A stretch of 64,000 bases of DNA from Mikania micrantha (lineage: Eukaryota > Streptophyta > Magnoliopsida > Asterales > Asteraceae): the NCBI GenBank assembly GCA_009363875.1, contig CM018683.1, positions 60,156,981-60,220,980 of the forward strand, written 5' to 3'. A program made the position numbers and the translations under genes. The notes under the pieces were generated by a model. That model worked only from the letters and a program-made list of their open reading frames with translations. It was not told where the DNA came from and ran no database searches. Below, in pieces: positions 46,676-58,742 of this stretch (the first letter of the stretch is position 1; each line of letters opens with the position of its first letter).

Positions 46676-47272
46676 GTGGCAAAATTCTGTGCGGAACGAA
46701 TGCATGAAGTGATAGCAGAAGAATGGAACCAAGAAGCAAATGAGGAGTTTAAAGACGGGAAGCAGTGATGTCAAGTGGCTTTGAGAGGACTGACAATGAT
46801 GTAATTACAGAGGCTGAAGCACCTGAGATTGTTGGATGGACTGCTGTTACAGTCGTTTTATCTCGTTGCCAAATTATAGCATCCAACTGTGGTGATTCAC
46901 GGGCAGTGCTTTGTCGTGGCACCGAAACAATCCCTTTGTCCGTTGACCAAAAGGTCAGGCTCTCAACATTATTCTTGTCAACTGCCTTTATTTTATAAGC
47001 ACCTTGCTAGCCGACTAAACTAACTAGGTAGTTGATGAAACATCACATGCGTCAAAACTTTTGGATGAAAGTATATAAAACCGTCTTTGTTTATGTCAAA
47101 CTAGGTTAGAAGCTTATATAGAAAAAAAATTAAAACTTATTAATTAAGATTTAAGAATTAGAAAATGATATTTTATGTTTTAAGTACCAAATAAAACAAT
47201 AATATTGAAAATGAAAAGAAGCAAGAAAAAGAATTTTGAGGAGCTGTGCAACCAATTACTTATATTTTAGAG

Positions 47273-47675
47273 TAGAGGTGGTAATTTTTACCCGTATCAA
47301 AGGAAATTGATTTGTTTGGGTAAACAATTGTAGGATAATGGATTGAAATGGGTAACTTCATAATATTGAATGAGTTGAGATGGATAACACTTAAACACAA
47401 TTCGGGTCTAAAAAACTATGTAAATGCAATGGATTCAAAGATTAAAGAATGATTAATAATATATTTGATGAGAAAATCACTAAAAATTGGCAAATGGACT
47501 ACTTGTTTACTTATAGCACATGTTAAGCTAAACTAAATTGATGTTTCTTAAGTTCAATCCATTTAGACCTGAACATATTTTGCTTAAAACCCATCCTGAC
47601 CAACACCCATACCGACCCGAACCCGTTCTAACCCGTTACCCAACCCGACCCATCCCACCCATTTTGCCAGGCATA
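47273..47675. mobile_element. hAT MITE copy 1 in PP2C intron, 403 bp
   Basis: Perfect TTTTAGAG duplication (47265-47272 and 47676-47683). The ends TAGAGGTGGTAATTTTTACCC and, reversed, TATGCCTGGCAAAATGGG match the element at 62458-62869, which lies in the opposite direction. The interior is rich in ACCCGACCC and GGGTAA words. Confidence 0.92.
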
Positions 47676-47680
47676 TTTTA

Positions 47681-47947
47681 GAGTAAATTACCGAGATAGT
47701 CCATGTGATTTGCTAATATTTTACTTTTTGTCTCTAGGTTTCATAAATTACTCAGTCCCAAACATTAAACATTTGTAACACATACAATTCTTATGTGAGG
47801 GTAATTTGGTCAAGTATGTGAGGGTAATTTGGTGACCTAAGGACTATATGTGTTACAAATATCTAAAATTTGTGACCAATTGAGTAATTTTTGAAACCTA
47901 GAGACCAAAAGTGAAATACTAGCAAATCACAAGATCATAATTTACTC
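47681..47947. mobile_element. Foldback MITE, 267 bp, in PP2C intron
   Basis: The two halves are inverted copies of about 110 bp. The left begins GAGTAAATTACCGAGATAG and the reversed right begins GAGTAAATTATGATCTTG. Both continue with GTGATTTGCTA and GTCTCTAGGTTTCA. The centre has GAGGGTAATTTGGT twice. The neighbouring hAT MITE inserted exactly at its left tip, so the foldback element was there first. A target duplication is not clear. Confidence 0.8.
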
Positions 47948-48051
47948 TTTTTTACATATATGTTGGTCAAAGCATCTCAAATGACAAAAATAACCTCAAT
48001 AAATTTTGTGAAGAAAAAATATCCTTGCATTGATTTATAAAGAAACTACGA

Positions 48052-48215
48052 TTACGTGTTAAAAGAATCAGGTGTTTTGTCATTTTCATAAACTATGCTA
48101 GATTTTTGGCATGATTTGCTATAAATGTAATCACATGTTAAAAGAGTGGATGTTTTGACATTCTACTAAATTATGCCAGGATTTTGGTATGATTCGCTAT
48201 AAATGAAATCGGATG
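48052..48215. repeat. Two-copy repeat of about 80 bp in PP2C intron
   Basis: Both halves share GTTAAAAGA, GATTTTTGGCATGATTTGCT or GATTTTGGTATGATTCGCT, and CTATAAATG words. They differ at several sites. Confidence 0.7.
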
Positions 48216-49175
48216 CGTATTTGGGGGCATGTCTTGGCTTGATATAACCTACTTGACCCATTAAAGATTAACATAAACCAAATCTTGTTTTAATTAACAT
48301 ATCACCAATACATACTTGCCTTTTGATATAAAAACCGGGTCGTGGGCATTAATCTTAATATTAGGTTATGTGAGATCATGTTTGTTGTTACTTTTTACAG
48401 CCTGATCGAGAAGATGAACTCTTGAGAATTGAAGAACAAGACGGGAAAGTCATAAATTGGAATGGAGCAAGAGTATTTGGAGTTCTTGCCATGTCGAGAG
48501 CAATAGGTATCTACGTTTCACTCTTAATCTTCAAAATTGTGTCATACATATGACCAGAATCACATTAATATTTGCGAATTGACACAAATACAACTTGTTT
48601 AGCTATTTTTTTTATATTGATGGTTTAAAATTACATTACCAATGAGATTCTTAGCTTATGATGGCTGATTAACCAAGCAACCCAACACTTTTAACTTTAT
48701 TTTTTTTAAATCAAGTAAAATGACATTAAAATTAGTGTAATTTTACTTTTACCCAACGATGGCAGATACATATCTACATCATATGCGGTCCATTATGATC
48801 CGTTTAGTTTATGTTATCATAATGAACGCATTTATAATCTTAGCCGCTTTTTTGATTGTTACTTTAGGAGACCGTTACTTAAGACCATGGATAATTCCCG
48901 TCCCCGAAATCAGCTTCACAACAAGAACCGAGGAGGACGAGTGTTTGATAATAGCCAGTGACGGACTTTGGGACGTCATGTCAAACAACGAGGTCGGTGA
49001 ACTGGCTCGCCCGATTTTGCGCCGCCGCCGCCGGTATGCTGCTGCTGGTGAGGTAACAGCAGCACAAACCGTTGCCGACAGCTTGACCAAGATAGCTGTG
49101 GGGAGAAACAGTTCCGACAACATATCGGTGATCGTTGTTGATCTAAAATCAAAGAAAAAACAACGTAATACGTGA

Positions 49176-51000
49176 TCAGTTATCTATCTAAAGAAGCTGA
49201 CCGTGGTAAATAATAAGATCAATCCTCACTTTTTTTTTATTAATGTTGAGAATGTGAAGATGTGACTGATGATGTATTTCAAAACTGAAAATTTAACGGA
49301 TGTTAACATGTCATTTGATGATGTTTGTGAAGACGGGACATTTAACATGCGATCGATTGATGGATATGATGTTGGTGACAAATGAACATATAAAGACGTT
49401 AACGTATGATTGATGATGTTCAACGAATGTTTACATGTGATGGATGATGTCATTTGTGAAATTGGAGCATTTCAACTGATATTAGCATGTGATTTCTGCC
49501 AACTTTTTATTTCAATTTTAAGCTAGAAGTATGAATTGTGTATTGATTATCATGTACAACCGAGCAAAACCAAAATTTGTAGGTTTTGTCTGACATGTTA
49601 TCTTAGAATGGTTTTTATGAATTGTGTATTGATTGCTTTTGGATAGAAAAGGGTACAAAATCAATTGAACTAGAGGTTTAACCCGCGCGTTGCGGCAGTA
49701 ACCTTGTATTAAACATAAAATTCACGATATCTACTCAATTAAAATTATTTAACAAAATAAAGTCATACCACTCTTCAATCATGATGTTGGTAATAACATC
49801 ACAAATATAAAAACGTAGACAAAACGTCCACAACAGTTATTAATCCGTAATAAAAAATTAGATTGAACCGTCAAAAAAGTTAGTGTTAATCGAAAGGTAT
49901 ATGAACCGAAGTATAAACGCAAAATGTTAAAAATTTTAGAACTACAAAAAATAAAAATTTGTAGTTGTAAAATGTATCATAAAAATAGGAACATCGGAAT
50001 ACAAATATTTAATTATTATTATTTGTTTATTATTGTAGCTTTTATATAGTTATTATTATTTAAATAATTGTATTGTTATTATTATATATATTTGTTATTA
50101 TTTAAATATTGTTATTATTAATTAATTAATATTATTCCAATTCACACTGCAGTTGTGAATTGTTTATATAGTAATAATATGGAAAGCAGAGGTAAGAAAA
50201 CGGTTTTGAAACCAAAATTGTTATTATTATATATATTTGTTATTTATTTAAATATTATTATTATTTAATTATTATTAATTAATTAATATTATTACTATTC
50301 ACACTGCATCTAACAAAAATAAAATGAGTGCAACAAAAAACGATGTAATAACCTTTGAAATTGATTAATTGTTTTGGGACACTTGAACATAATTTAAAGT
50401 AACAAACCTTGCATTTTTATTAAGTACAAAGTACTATAATAAAGAGCTCATAATTTATCAAGTTATTTATCAAGTTCTTTTAGTTGTCCAAAACTACACC
50501 CAAATTTGACCTATATATGGACAAATTTCTAGAAGTCTCAACTTTCATCTCACAAGTATTATCTAATCATCTAACAACCTTATGAATGGTGGAAATGTGG
50601 AACCTTTGATGTCATGTTAAACCTATTTATAACATACAACATGATTATATCCCAATATAATTAAAAAAACAGAGTAACAAAGGCACCCTTGTGCTTGCAC
50701 AAGCAATAAACAAAGGCAAACCATTAAAACAATGACACAAACTCTAACACACATGTATCACATACAATCCTTTGTAAACATAACCAATCATGTCATGAAA
50801 ATTTAAGTCATACAACTAAATAATCAAAATATGATACGACTTTGACATAAATCTAAGTTATAATTGCATGATTAAAAAGTCATCACCCAACTTTCCTAAT
50901 GCTCAGTTATTAAACTTAAGCAGCCAAATTCTACTTGTAGATTTCGGATAGAATCACACTTGTTGCATGTGTGCTGATGAATAAATCTACTCACCAATAC
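49176..51000. other. AT-rich intergenic, internal repeat
   Basis: No gene. A block of TTATTATTATATATATTTG and TTAATTAATTAATATTATT words followed by ATTCACACTGCA occurs twice (about 50070-50153 and 50218-50310). ACCCGCGCGTTGCGGC at 49682 resembles a word frequent at plant transposon ends, without other support. Confidence 0.5.
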
Positions 51001-51729
51001 TAAGATGTCACACCCCGAGCTGGCGGGGTTGGATAGGAGTCCCCGCCGGGCGGAAGGTTCCCGGGGCGTGATATCGTGGGTGATAATCATGATGATCAGA
51101 TTGTTTACATAGCATCAACGTTTAAGAATAACTAAAGCACAATCAAATGATATATAGGATTACAAAGTTAAATTACAATAGCAATGTTCTGCAATTTAAC
51201 TAAGTAAACCTAACCAAAAGAATAATGTTTATATCTTGTATATATACAAGATATCAAAAAGTAATATGTATCATCAACAAGAGATGTGCTTCTCCAAAAG
51301 TCTACTAGGTCCTCTATCTGGGCAGCCTAGTATGCATATCCAAAAGCTTATGCTTAAATCTGTTTTTCACCAGAGAAAGCATGTAAAAAGATCAAGTCAA
51401 CACAACGGTTGGTGAGTTCATAAAGTTTATAAGTTCAAAAATAGTTTCACAAACCTCCTTCGGTAAAACCTTAACCTCATTAACTCCACATGTAATATCC
51501 AAGTCGGTATGCTTATATATAGGGCATATGTAAGGGAACAAGCCCTAGCCAACATCCCACCACATACTAACCCGGATATGACATTGTTGTTAATAATAAT
51601 TAAGCATTTTACCTACTAATCAATTCAATCCTCATCAAAGCCTTTGTTATCTGTTTCAAAGTTTTCATGTCTATTGTATTCATAAGTGTTAGTTTTTCAT
51701 CACGTTTATCAAGCATCATAGATTCACAC

Positions 51730-52250
51730 ACACATAGTTTAGCAATTACATATCTCCTATAAGCAGACAAAAGCTCTGGAATACCAGAAGTTTAGAAATT
51801 ACATGTCTCTTATATACATAATAGCTTAGCATTCATTAGGTTCATGTTTAGCCTTTACATACCTCATATAAGCCGACAAAAGCTCTGGAATACCAGAAGT
51901 TTAGCAATTACATGTCCCTTATAACCAGGTAATAGCCCCGTAATGTTACGTTTATGTTTAGCATTTACATACCTCAAATAAGCCGACACAAGCTCTGGAA
52001 TACCAGAAGTTTAGCAATTACGTGTCCCTTATAACCAGGAAATAGCCTAGAATCGACACTTTCATGTTTAGCCTTTACATACCTCATATAAGCCGAAAAA
52101 AGCTCTGGAATACCATAAGTCTAGCAATTACATGTCCCTTATAACCAGGTAATAGCTGAGTATCATTATGTTTATGTTATTACATGTATCTCACCCCATA
52201 GGTACAAGCTCTGGAATACCAGAAGTTTAGCAAATTACGTAGACTATGGT
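51730..52250. repeat. 110-bp tandem array in the solo LTR
   Basis: AGCTCTGGAATACCAGAAG, with small changes, occurs at about 51772, 51881, 51991, 52101 and 52207, a spacing of 106 to 110 bp. Shared flanks include TTACATACCTCATATAAGCC and TCCCTTATAACCAGG. Confidence 0.92.
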
Positions 52251-52350
52251 TAGATACATGTAAGATGTTTCATGCACAAGTAATAATTTCCAAGCATAAG
52301 GTTTCAAGTATTCAATCATTGATTCATCATGTATATCATATGTTTATTTC

Positions 52351-52640
52351 AAGTCTCATATAACAGCATCAAGTCTCATGTAATAGCATCAAGTCTCATG
52401 TAATTGTATCAAGTCTCATGTAATATCATCAAGTCTTATGTAATTGTATCAAGTCTCATGTAATTGTATCAAGTCTCATGTAATCGTATCAAGTCTCATG
52501 TAATCGTATCAAGTCTCATGTAATCGTATCAAGTCTCATGTAATTGTATCAAGTCTCATGTAATCGTATCAAGTCTCATGTAATTGTATCAAGTCTCATG
52601 TAATTGTATCAAGTATCATGTAATAGCATCAAATCTCATA
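52351..52640. repeat. 20-bp tandem array in the solo LTR
   Basis: Fourteen consecutive units of AAGTCTCATGTAATYGTATC from 52351 to 52630, plus a decayed fifteenth. Units alternate mainly between TTGTATC and TCGTATC endings, and a few have TAGCATC. There are no spacers, so it is not a CRISPR array. Confidence 0.95.
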
Positions 52641-53739
52641 AAGATCCAACAATTGATTTTTAAGCATCAAGCTTAAAGTATAAGTTTCCAATCATAAGTA
52701 ATCATGTTTATGTTTAAAGCATTAAGTAACATTTCAACAACTTATGAAAATGTTTAACATGCTTCTCAGTCCCGAAGTAAAACAAATAAGTTTGAAAGGG
52801 GACAATGAACTCACCTTATATCCGAGGTGTTTGACTAAGTAGAATAGGAATGCGCGCACTCTTTGTTTGCACTTGGTATGATGTTCACGTTCCTGTGTTG
52901 AATTCATAATGTTGTAGTTTAAAAGTATGTGTTATATTGTTTCGTGCACGTATAATCGTTAGTGTTAGTCCTAAAGTTGGCTAACACCCTTGAGTCAAGG
53001 TCTTTATTCGGCCTTACTTTTTTTTGTAAGTTCAAAACCCTTAAATGTTAATATAGTCATTTGTATTACATGTATCTTTGTAAGCATACTTAATCATTTG
53101 TTTAACTTTACAAAAGTATCTTATGTATCCCTTGTTCCTCGTATTAATATGTTAGAAAATTCTCAGTCACTTGGGCCGAATAAGGTTTGTCACTAAGGCC
53201 AATAGTATGGTGTCATTGGGCCTACTACAACTATGTGTGGGCCGGATCGAATAAAATGTGGACCGAATGATGAGTTGGCCGAGTAGGTCATACGGGCCTA
53301 AGGAATTTCTTTATTTGGATGATATATCTATAAGGGTTTGGGCAAGGTTACTGGGCCAAGATTGGGCCTCATGAGAATGAGATTGGCCCAAAGAATGCCA
53401 AAACTTACGTTTGTGTGTATTGGGCTGCTATTGGGCCGGTTATCATGTTTGGGCCGAAGGCAAAAAGAATGTGGGTTTTCTTAATTGTCATGGGCCGCAT
53501 ATAATCAATTCGATTAATCAAATGGGTTGGGCCTAGAGGAAATCACATGGGTCTCGCAAGTCCTTTGGGCCGATTACACAAAATTGGGCCTAGGGTGGTC
53601 TTGGCCTAGAAATTTTTATTTGGGCCTGAAGCTAATGCGTTTGGGCTAAGCAACAATTGCATAGGGCTGATTAAAAAAATTGGGCCGAGGAGACCTGAAC
53701 TGGGCCGGCTGTTTGATTTGATCGGGTAATCGAAGAAAA

Positions 53740-54115
53740 CACTCATCCTGGCAGCGAACCTTTAAGTTTGGCCGAAGGTTCGGCCACCATGCAAGCAACA
53801 GGTTCGGTCCCAGCTGGTATGGGTTCGTCTCTTCCAAGGGTTCGGCTAAGTTAAATGGTTCGGTGATTGTGGATGGGGTTCGTGAGGTTCGAAAGTTCAC
53901 TGCCTGACATTAAGGTTTGCAGAACTTGTCACTGAAGCAGGGTTCGCTGCTGTCCTATGGTTCGTTTGAGAAGTGTTCGGCCATGGAGGGTTCGGCTCCA
54001 GGTCATTAGGGTTCGTCCACAGGTAGGGTTCGCCGCCTTTTGTTTGAGGATGATGGTTCGGCTGGTATGATCATGGTTCGGCAGATTCCATAGATTCGGC
54101 CCTTAGGCACAGTAA
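53740..54115. repeat. GGTTCGG word cluster in the solo LTR
   Basis: At least fifteen GGTTCG words (GGTTCGGC, GGTTCGTC, GGTTCGCC) in under 400 bp at irregular spacing. It is preceded at 53190-53710 by a cluster of TTGGGCC words. Confidence 0.8.
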
Positions 54116-55323
54116 CCTCCCGAACCTGTCGCACCTCCCATCACCAACTTCTCCGATTTGGTCGGCTCTGAACCCATTCACCTAATGGTGTTTTGAAATA
54201 TGCCAGTCTTGACGATGTAGTGGTCGTGGTGGTGGGTTTATGGTCGGCTACGTGTGAATAAACAAAACAAGGGTGAAAACCCTAAACTTTTTGAACTTTC
54301 CAAGATCATTACCTCGTTTTTCAGTGATCAAATCCTTAGATCCGTTGTACTTTCACGTAGAGGAGGTCGAGGGCTACGCGTGGACACCAAGAACGCGCAA
54401 ATCGGTTAAGAATTGAAGGAGATCTTGAGGTTAGAAGTTGGAATTTTGTGTGGAAATGAGGGTGACGGGTTTTGAGAGAAAAAGGGAGAGAGATGATGTT
54501 GAAATGAAATAAATGCTTCATTGAGGGTTTAAATACCCCTAGGGTATTCGGATACGTTTCGGTTGCTCGGTTCGTAGTTTCGTCGCGTATCCGACACGTT
54601 ACGCGTATTTTTCGTTGCTTTAATAAAAAGAATTATTTTAGGATGTCTAGATTATAAATATTATTACAAATTATTTTTAATATCGTTGTGTTTATTTATT
54701 TTTCGAATTATAATAATTTACGCGTTATATTAATTCATTCGCGATTAAATTAAAATAGTTTTGTTAAATTTTGTTTTATGATGAGTTTCAAAATTGTAAA
54801 ATAAGAAATATTTTATTTCTTTAAATTTATGATCGTTCGTATCGTTATTCGTTTTCGTTTTCGTTTCATCAAATCACGTCGCCATCGCGCGTATTCGTTC
54901 GAATCGTCATTCGAACGAACACGTCGATGGTTTGGCTTTCTGATTCTTGTTTTCTACTGTTAAGTCATTATTTCAGAACGTTAAACTATCAGAATTATTC
55001 ATACAGATCGTCACCCATACAAATAACTCGTCGGTTTAGCATTCCGTAACAATAACCGTTAAGGTTTTGTTTTGTTTAACCTCACATACGTTTATGCAAC
55101 TAATATCACATCAAGTATGTATGTTTCAACACTGTGTTGTCTGACATGTTTCAGACTGTTAAACCCTAAGGTTTCAGTCAAATTCAGACAATCGTATAAT
55201 AGTTTCATGTTAAATCAAATGCATTAATAGTCTAAACATAGTTTCTCGTATAGTGTACCTGAATTACTGTACATGTTTACTGTTGCGATCACTGTTCCGG
55301 CACGCGTCCGATGTTACATAAGA

Positions 55324-55606
55324 TGAGTACACGACCTCTTTTTACTCTTTTCTCAAAGGGTGGGAAGTAAGTTAGCTATTTTTCTTAATGTTGAACTCTT
55401 TTACTTTTGTCACATAACTTGCATTTTTAATTAAGCACTAGTATCCTTGATGTGGATTGTATGAGTTGACCTTTGTACTTAAATCCAAATGCTAGACTTG
55501 CACAATCATTTAACTCTTGTTTATGAGCCGATTATTAGGTATTGGATAGACCTTTAAGGGCTGACACCCTTACTTAATCTGATTGGGTTTGCTGCTACCC
55601 AATATA
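55324..55606. other. Gap between solo LTR and E4, no gene
   Basis: Short unique-looking sequence with no frame. Includes the left ATATA of E4 at 55602-55606. Confidence 0.5.
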
Positions 55607-55822
55607 TGTTGGACTAAACTTGTAATGTCAAATAAATAAGGGGTTAAGTAGAAAATTTAGTTTTAATTGTTTTGGATTAGATTGCTTTTGTTGGCAGATT
55701 TTTTGGAGAATTATGGTTTTGTTTTATTATAAATAGTGTTAGATGGTTTGTTTTTCTTGTACGAAAAATTTCAATCAATAAGAATTCGTGTTTAGTTCAG
55801 GGAAATCACAACAAGGGCTTCA
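55607..55822 (+). repeat. E4 5' LTR, 216 bp
   Basis: TGTTGGACTAAACTTG to GGGCTTCA, followed two bases later by the primer site. Confidence 0.8.
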
Positions 55823-56340
55823 ATTGGTATCAGAGTTCGGAAAGCTCAAACATGCGCGATCGACAATTACTCATCAGACGTGAAGCACGCTGGCCGACAC
55901 TCCGGCAGACCACAGACGCAGCCAAGCATAAGGCGATGGGCGAAGGGCGGACGAGGCAAGTAGGCGACGAACACAGTGGACGTCTATGGCTGAGAAGCAG
56001 CAATCGTGGTCGACAATCATCTAATCAGCTAATCAATAGCTGATCGATTCAATTTAGCAATGCACAGGAAGAAAAATAGATTGTGTGGATTACCTCTCAG
56101 TCGTGAAAAACAGGGGTTTTTGTGCGGCAGGAACATACAACGAACTTGGGGTGCAGTGAAACGAGATCGGCAGGGGCTGAAGAAGTCGTTTAGCAACCAA
56201 AAAGACAGAAAAACAGGGGCTAGTCATGTTGGTGATCAATAGCAAGTGCAGATTTGATCAGGGAGGTATTCACAAGAAATCCAATCAAGGTTAGGTACTT
56301 ATCTGCTAATTCACACATAAAGAATGGCTAGGAAAGAGGC

Positions 56341-57240
56341 TGTGGTGATTGTGCCAGCATGAGAGACAGGTTCTATGTGTTACCAATGCCCTGTTTTAAC
56401 AATACCAATTATCCAATATGGTCGGTAAGTGTGAGAACGATCATGGATGCAACCAGGATGTGGGAAGCGGTGGGACCTACAATTGGGGTTACTGTGGATC
56501 AAAGAAAGTCGAAGATGGCACTTGCATTACTGTTTCAAGCAATACCAGAAGATCTGGTCTTACAATTAGAAGGTTATAATGAAGCCAAAAAAGTTTGATA
56601 TACTTTGAAGACAAGATTTTTGGGGGTGGATCGAGTAAGAACAACATGATTACAAACTTTGAGAAGGGAATTTGAAAATCTTAAGATGAAAGAGGATGAA
56701 TCAATTGATGATTTCACAGGAAAGATGAGTGGGCTGGTGTCTAAGGCAAAGGGTCTTGGAACCACTTTTGAAGAAGGACAAATGGTGAGGAAACTATTGG
56801 ACTCAATGCCTAGATCATTTATTCCAATTCTAGCATCAATTGAACAGTGTTTTGAGTTGGACAACATGAAATTTGATGAAGCTGTTGGGAGATTGAAGGC
56901 TTATGAGGAACGCAAAAAAGATTTCGATCAAGGAGGAGAATCATAGGGTATGCTGCTACTCTCAAAGGTGAAAAGAAAAGACTTGTTTTGTGAACACTTT
57001 GGACGGAGTGGTCAAGGAAGTTCAAGTCATAAAGATCAAGGAAGCGACCGAGGTGAAGGTCACAGGGCCGGTCAAGAAAGGCTGGAATGTTTCAACAAAA
57101 CAGAGGTCAGAAAGAGAGAGAGAGACAAGAGCCATATAAGGTGTTTCAAGTGTAATGAACTTGGGCATTATGTGGCGGAATGTCCTAGTTGAGAAGAAAA
57201 GAAAGAAAAGGCTAATTTGATCCGGGAGGACAAGCATTCA
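56341..57240 (+). pseudogene. E4 gag
   Basis: Copia Gag. The likely start is ATGAGAGACAGG at 56359, then FNNTNYPIWSVSVRTIMDA (the NYxxW capsid motif) and a TGA at 56596-56598. The frame continues past it and past a second TGA near 56648. The piece from 56659 (MRREFENLKMKEDESIDDF) covers the rest of the UBN2 domain to a stop at 56944. After a frame change the zinc knuckle CFKCNELGHYVAEC is at about 57140-57185. A stop then ends the region before the 3' LTR. No protease active-site motif follows, which is why E4 is called gag-only. The defects show it is inactive now. Confidence 0.8.
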
Positions 57241-57274
57241 ATACCTTTGCTTTGAAGAATAATGAAGTTACAAG

Positions 57275-57504
57275 ATTAGTCTTAATCATGTAATGTCAAA
57301 TAAATAAGAGGTTAAAGTAGAAAATTTAGTTTTAATTGTTTTGGATTAGATTGTTTTTGTTGGCAGATTTTTTGGGAAAAAGTTTTGATTTTTAAGGTTT
57401 TGTTTCATTATGAATTGGGTTAGATGGATTGGTTTTTCTTGTACCAAAAATTTTAATCAATAAGAATTCAAGTTTAGTTCTCGGAAATCACAGCAAGGGC
57501 TTCA
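57275..57504 (+). repeat. E4 3' LTR (start approximate)
   Basis: Clear match to the 5' LTR from TGTAATGTC at 57289 onward, ending GGGCTTCA. ATATA follows. Confidence 0.75.
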
Positions 57505-57509
57505 ATATA

Positions 57510-58599
57510 TGCCATTGTTTCTACACTTGAGTGAATATACCCTAAGGTCCTTGACGTAGAGTTATTTATCAAGTGCGTTTTTTCAAGAACACAGATCAAC
57601 TTCATCAATGATTTTTCACGAAAGATTTGCAGTTAACTCTCGGATTCGGGTAATAATATTATGAAGTTTTATGTATACATATGTGGTTGGTATGCTAGGA
57701 TTATGCTGTTACAACACCATTTGCGATAAAGTGATAGATGAATAATTATTGGATTTCAACTTCTCTCTGTCTTCATTTAACGTTAATAATATAGTTTGCA
57801 TGTAAATTTGAGCTATTGTGCTGTTAAAGGGTCATGTTGTTATGAGGTTAAGGAGCCATGTTGGCTTTGTATAGTTTGAACTATATAATGGTTAACAAGT
57901 CATGTTGGATTTGGTTCACAGTATATGTTTCTTATTAATTTTCTACACATATATACGATACACATGATCTGATTTTCTATTGCAGTTCTTTTCGTGGCGA
58001 ATTACATCTAGATCTTTACATCTTAAAATAAGAAATTAGTTATATGTCATGTAATGAATTGGCCTAGGTATTTCTGTGCTGATTGATGAACTCACTTTTG
58101 AAGTGTTCTGACCCATACTCATTTTTTTCTTTCCAAAACATGTTCTGACCCTATCCAAAGAAACCATTTTTACACATGGCCTATCTTACTTGAACTTGTC
58201 CTTACCAGTTAATCACCCGATAACCCGTATAATCACGTATGAGTTGAGTTATCAATTCACCTCGTCAAATTAAAGTTGCTAATAAATTCTATGAAGTGGC
58301 ATTTACATCGATCTGTGTTTGTTAGTTCAAGATTAGCTTAATGTTTAATTGTGGATCAAGTAAATTATATGTTTGTGTGAGATTAAAATGAAATTTGGTT
58401 ACTAAAGATAACTTTTTTTGTTTTGTTTTTGTTTTGGTATGATAATTTGATGCAGCAGGGTGAGTAATGCAATCTATAGCAAAGCCTTGATACAAAAATT
58501 AATTGTTTTTATATGTATGGAACTTGATAAGCCTATACATTGTCAAATTTTGAGTCCTGTGTAAGTAATGCAATTTTATGCTTGAACTACAATCAGCCA
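57510..58599. other. Intergenic; left arm of an inverted repeat
   Basis: No gene. The stretch at about 58222-58375 (with GGCATTTACATCGATCTG and GATTAGCTTAATGTTTAATT) is repeated in inverted form at about 62031-62165 on the far side of E5. AGCCA at 58595-58599 is the probable target duplication of E5. Confidence 0.55.
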
Positions 58600-58742
58600 T
58601 GAACGATTATAATCTTCCCATGAAAACCTCCATCTCATTAATCTTGAATATATAGGTTACAGCTCATACATATCTCTTATTTTGAGATAATATTTACAAA
58701 TAATGACCTAATATAATATAAATAATAATTCTATCTATTACA
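58600..58742 (-). repeat. E5 3' LTR, about 143 bp
   Basis: The plus strand runs TGAACGATTATAATC to ATCTATTACA. Positions 58677-58740 are repeated at 61967-62030 with no difference I can see. Confidence 0.7.

Larger units (their letters stand above)
46676..49175 (+). pseudogene. Clade-A PP2C phosphatase, 5'-truncated
   Basis: Remnant of a type 2C protein phosphatase of the abscisic-acid co-receptor group. Exon pieces: 46676-46953 (VAKFCAERMHEVIAEEW, frame change near 46765, then SNCGDSRAVLCRG, donor GT at 46954); 48401-48506 (VINWNGARVFGVLAMSRAIG, between ACAG and GTAT); and 48868-49175 (DRYLRPWIIPVPE, ASDGLWDVMSN, SSDNISVIVVDL, stop). The Trp of VINW matches the residue that contacts the hormone receptor lock in this family. 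Missing is the upstream exon with the metal-binding DGHGG. The usual VGSTA reads VGWTA, and a stop (KQ then TGA at 46760) breaks exon 1. Most likely a dead fragment. Confidence 0.82.
51006..55318 (-). mobile_element. 4.3-kb solo LTR
   Basis: Begins TGTCACACCCCGAGC and ends CGATGTTACA, with TAAGA on both sides (51001-51005 and 55319-55323). It has no primer site, gag or pol. On the minus strand a TATTTAAACCC box (54528-54535) is followed by a C and T-rich start-like region, so the LTR probably reads leftward. It carries two tandem arrays and a cluster of GGTTCGG words. The size fits LTRs of some Gypsy elements; the lineage is not determined. Confidence 0.88.
55607..57504 (+). mobile_element. 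Gag-only Copia-type element E4, 1.9 kb
   Basis: Direct repeats of about 216 bp (55607-55822 and roughly 57275-57504) share TGTAATGTCAAATAAATAAG, AGAAAATTTAGTTTTAATTG and AAGGGCTTCA. ATATA flanks both sides (55602-55606 and 57505-57509). TGGTATCAGAG (55825-55835) is the tRNA-Met primer site. The interior encodes a Gag and nothing else, as in the TR-GAG class of small plant elements. The start of the 3' LTR is blurred; its first 14 bases do not match the 5' LTR well. Confidence 0.82.

Noticed and set aside
48759..48867. Met-initiated start upstream of the last PP2C exon
   Set aside because: The stretch before 48868 is intron; the family pattern begins after the TTTAG acceptor.
49670..49710. 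Helitron-like word ACCCGCGCGTTGCGG
   Set aside because: No TC start, CTRR end or helicase sequence nearby.
50896..51090. Minus-strand ORF at 50896-51090
   Set aside because: It crosses the boundary of the solo LTR at 51006, so it joins unrelated sequences.
52351..52640. Regular 20-bp repeats reminiscent of a CRISPR array
   Set aside because: Units are directly adjacent with no unique spacers, and the context is a plant LTR; this is a simple tandem array.
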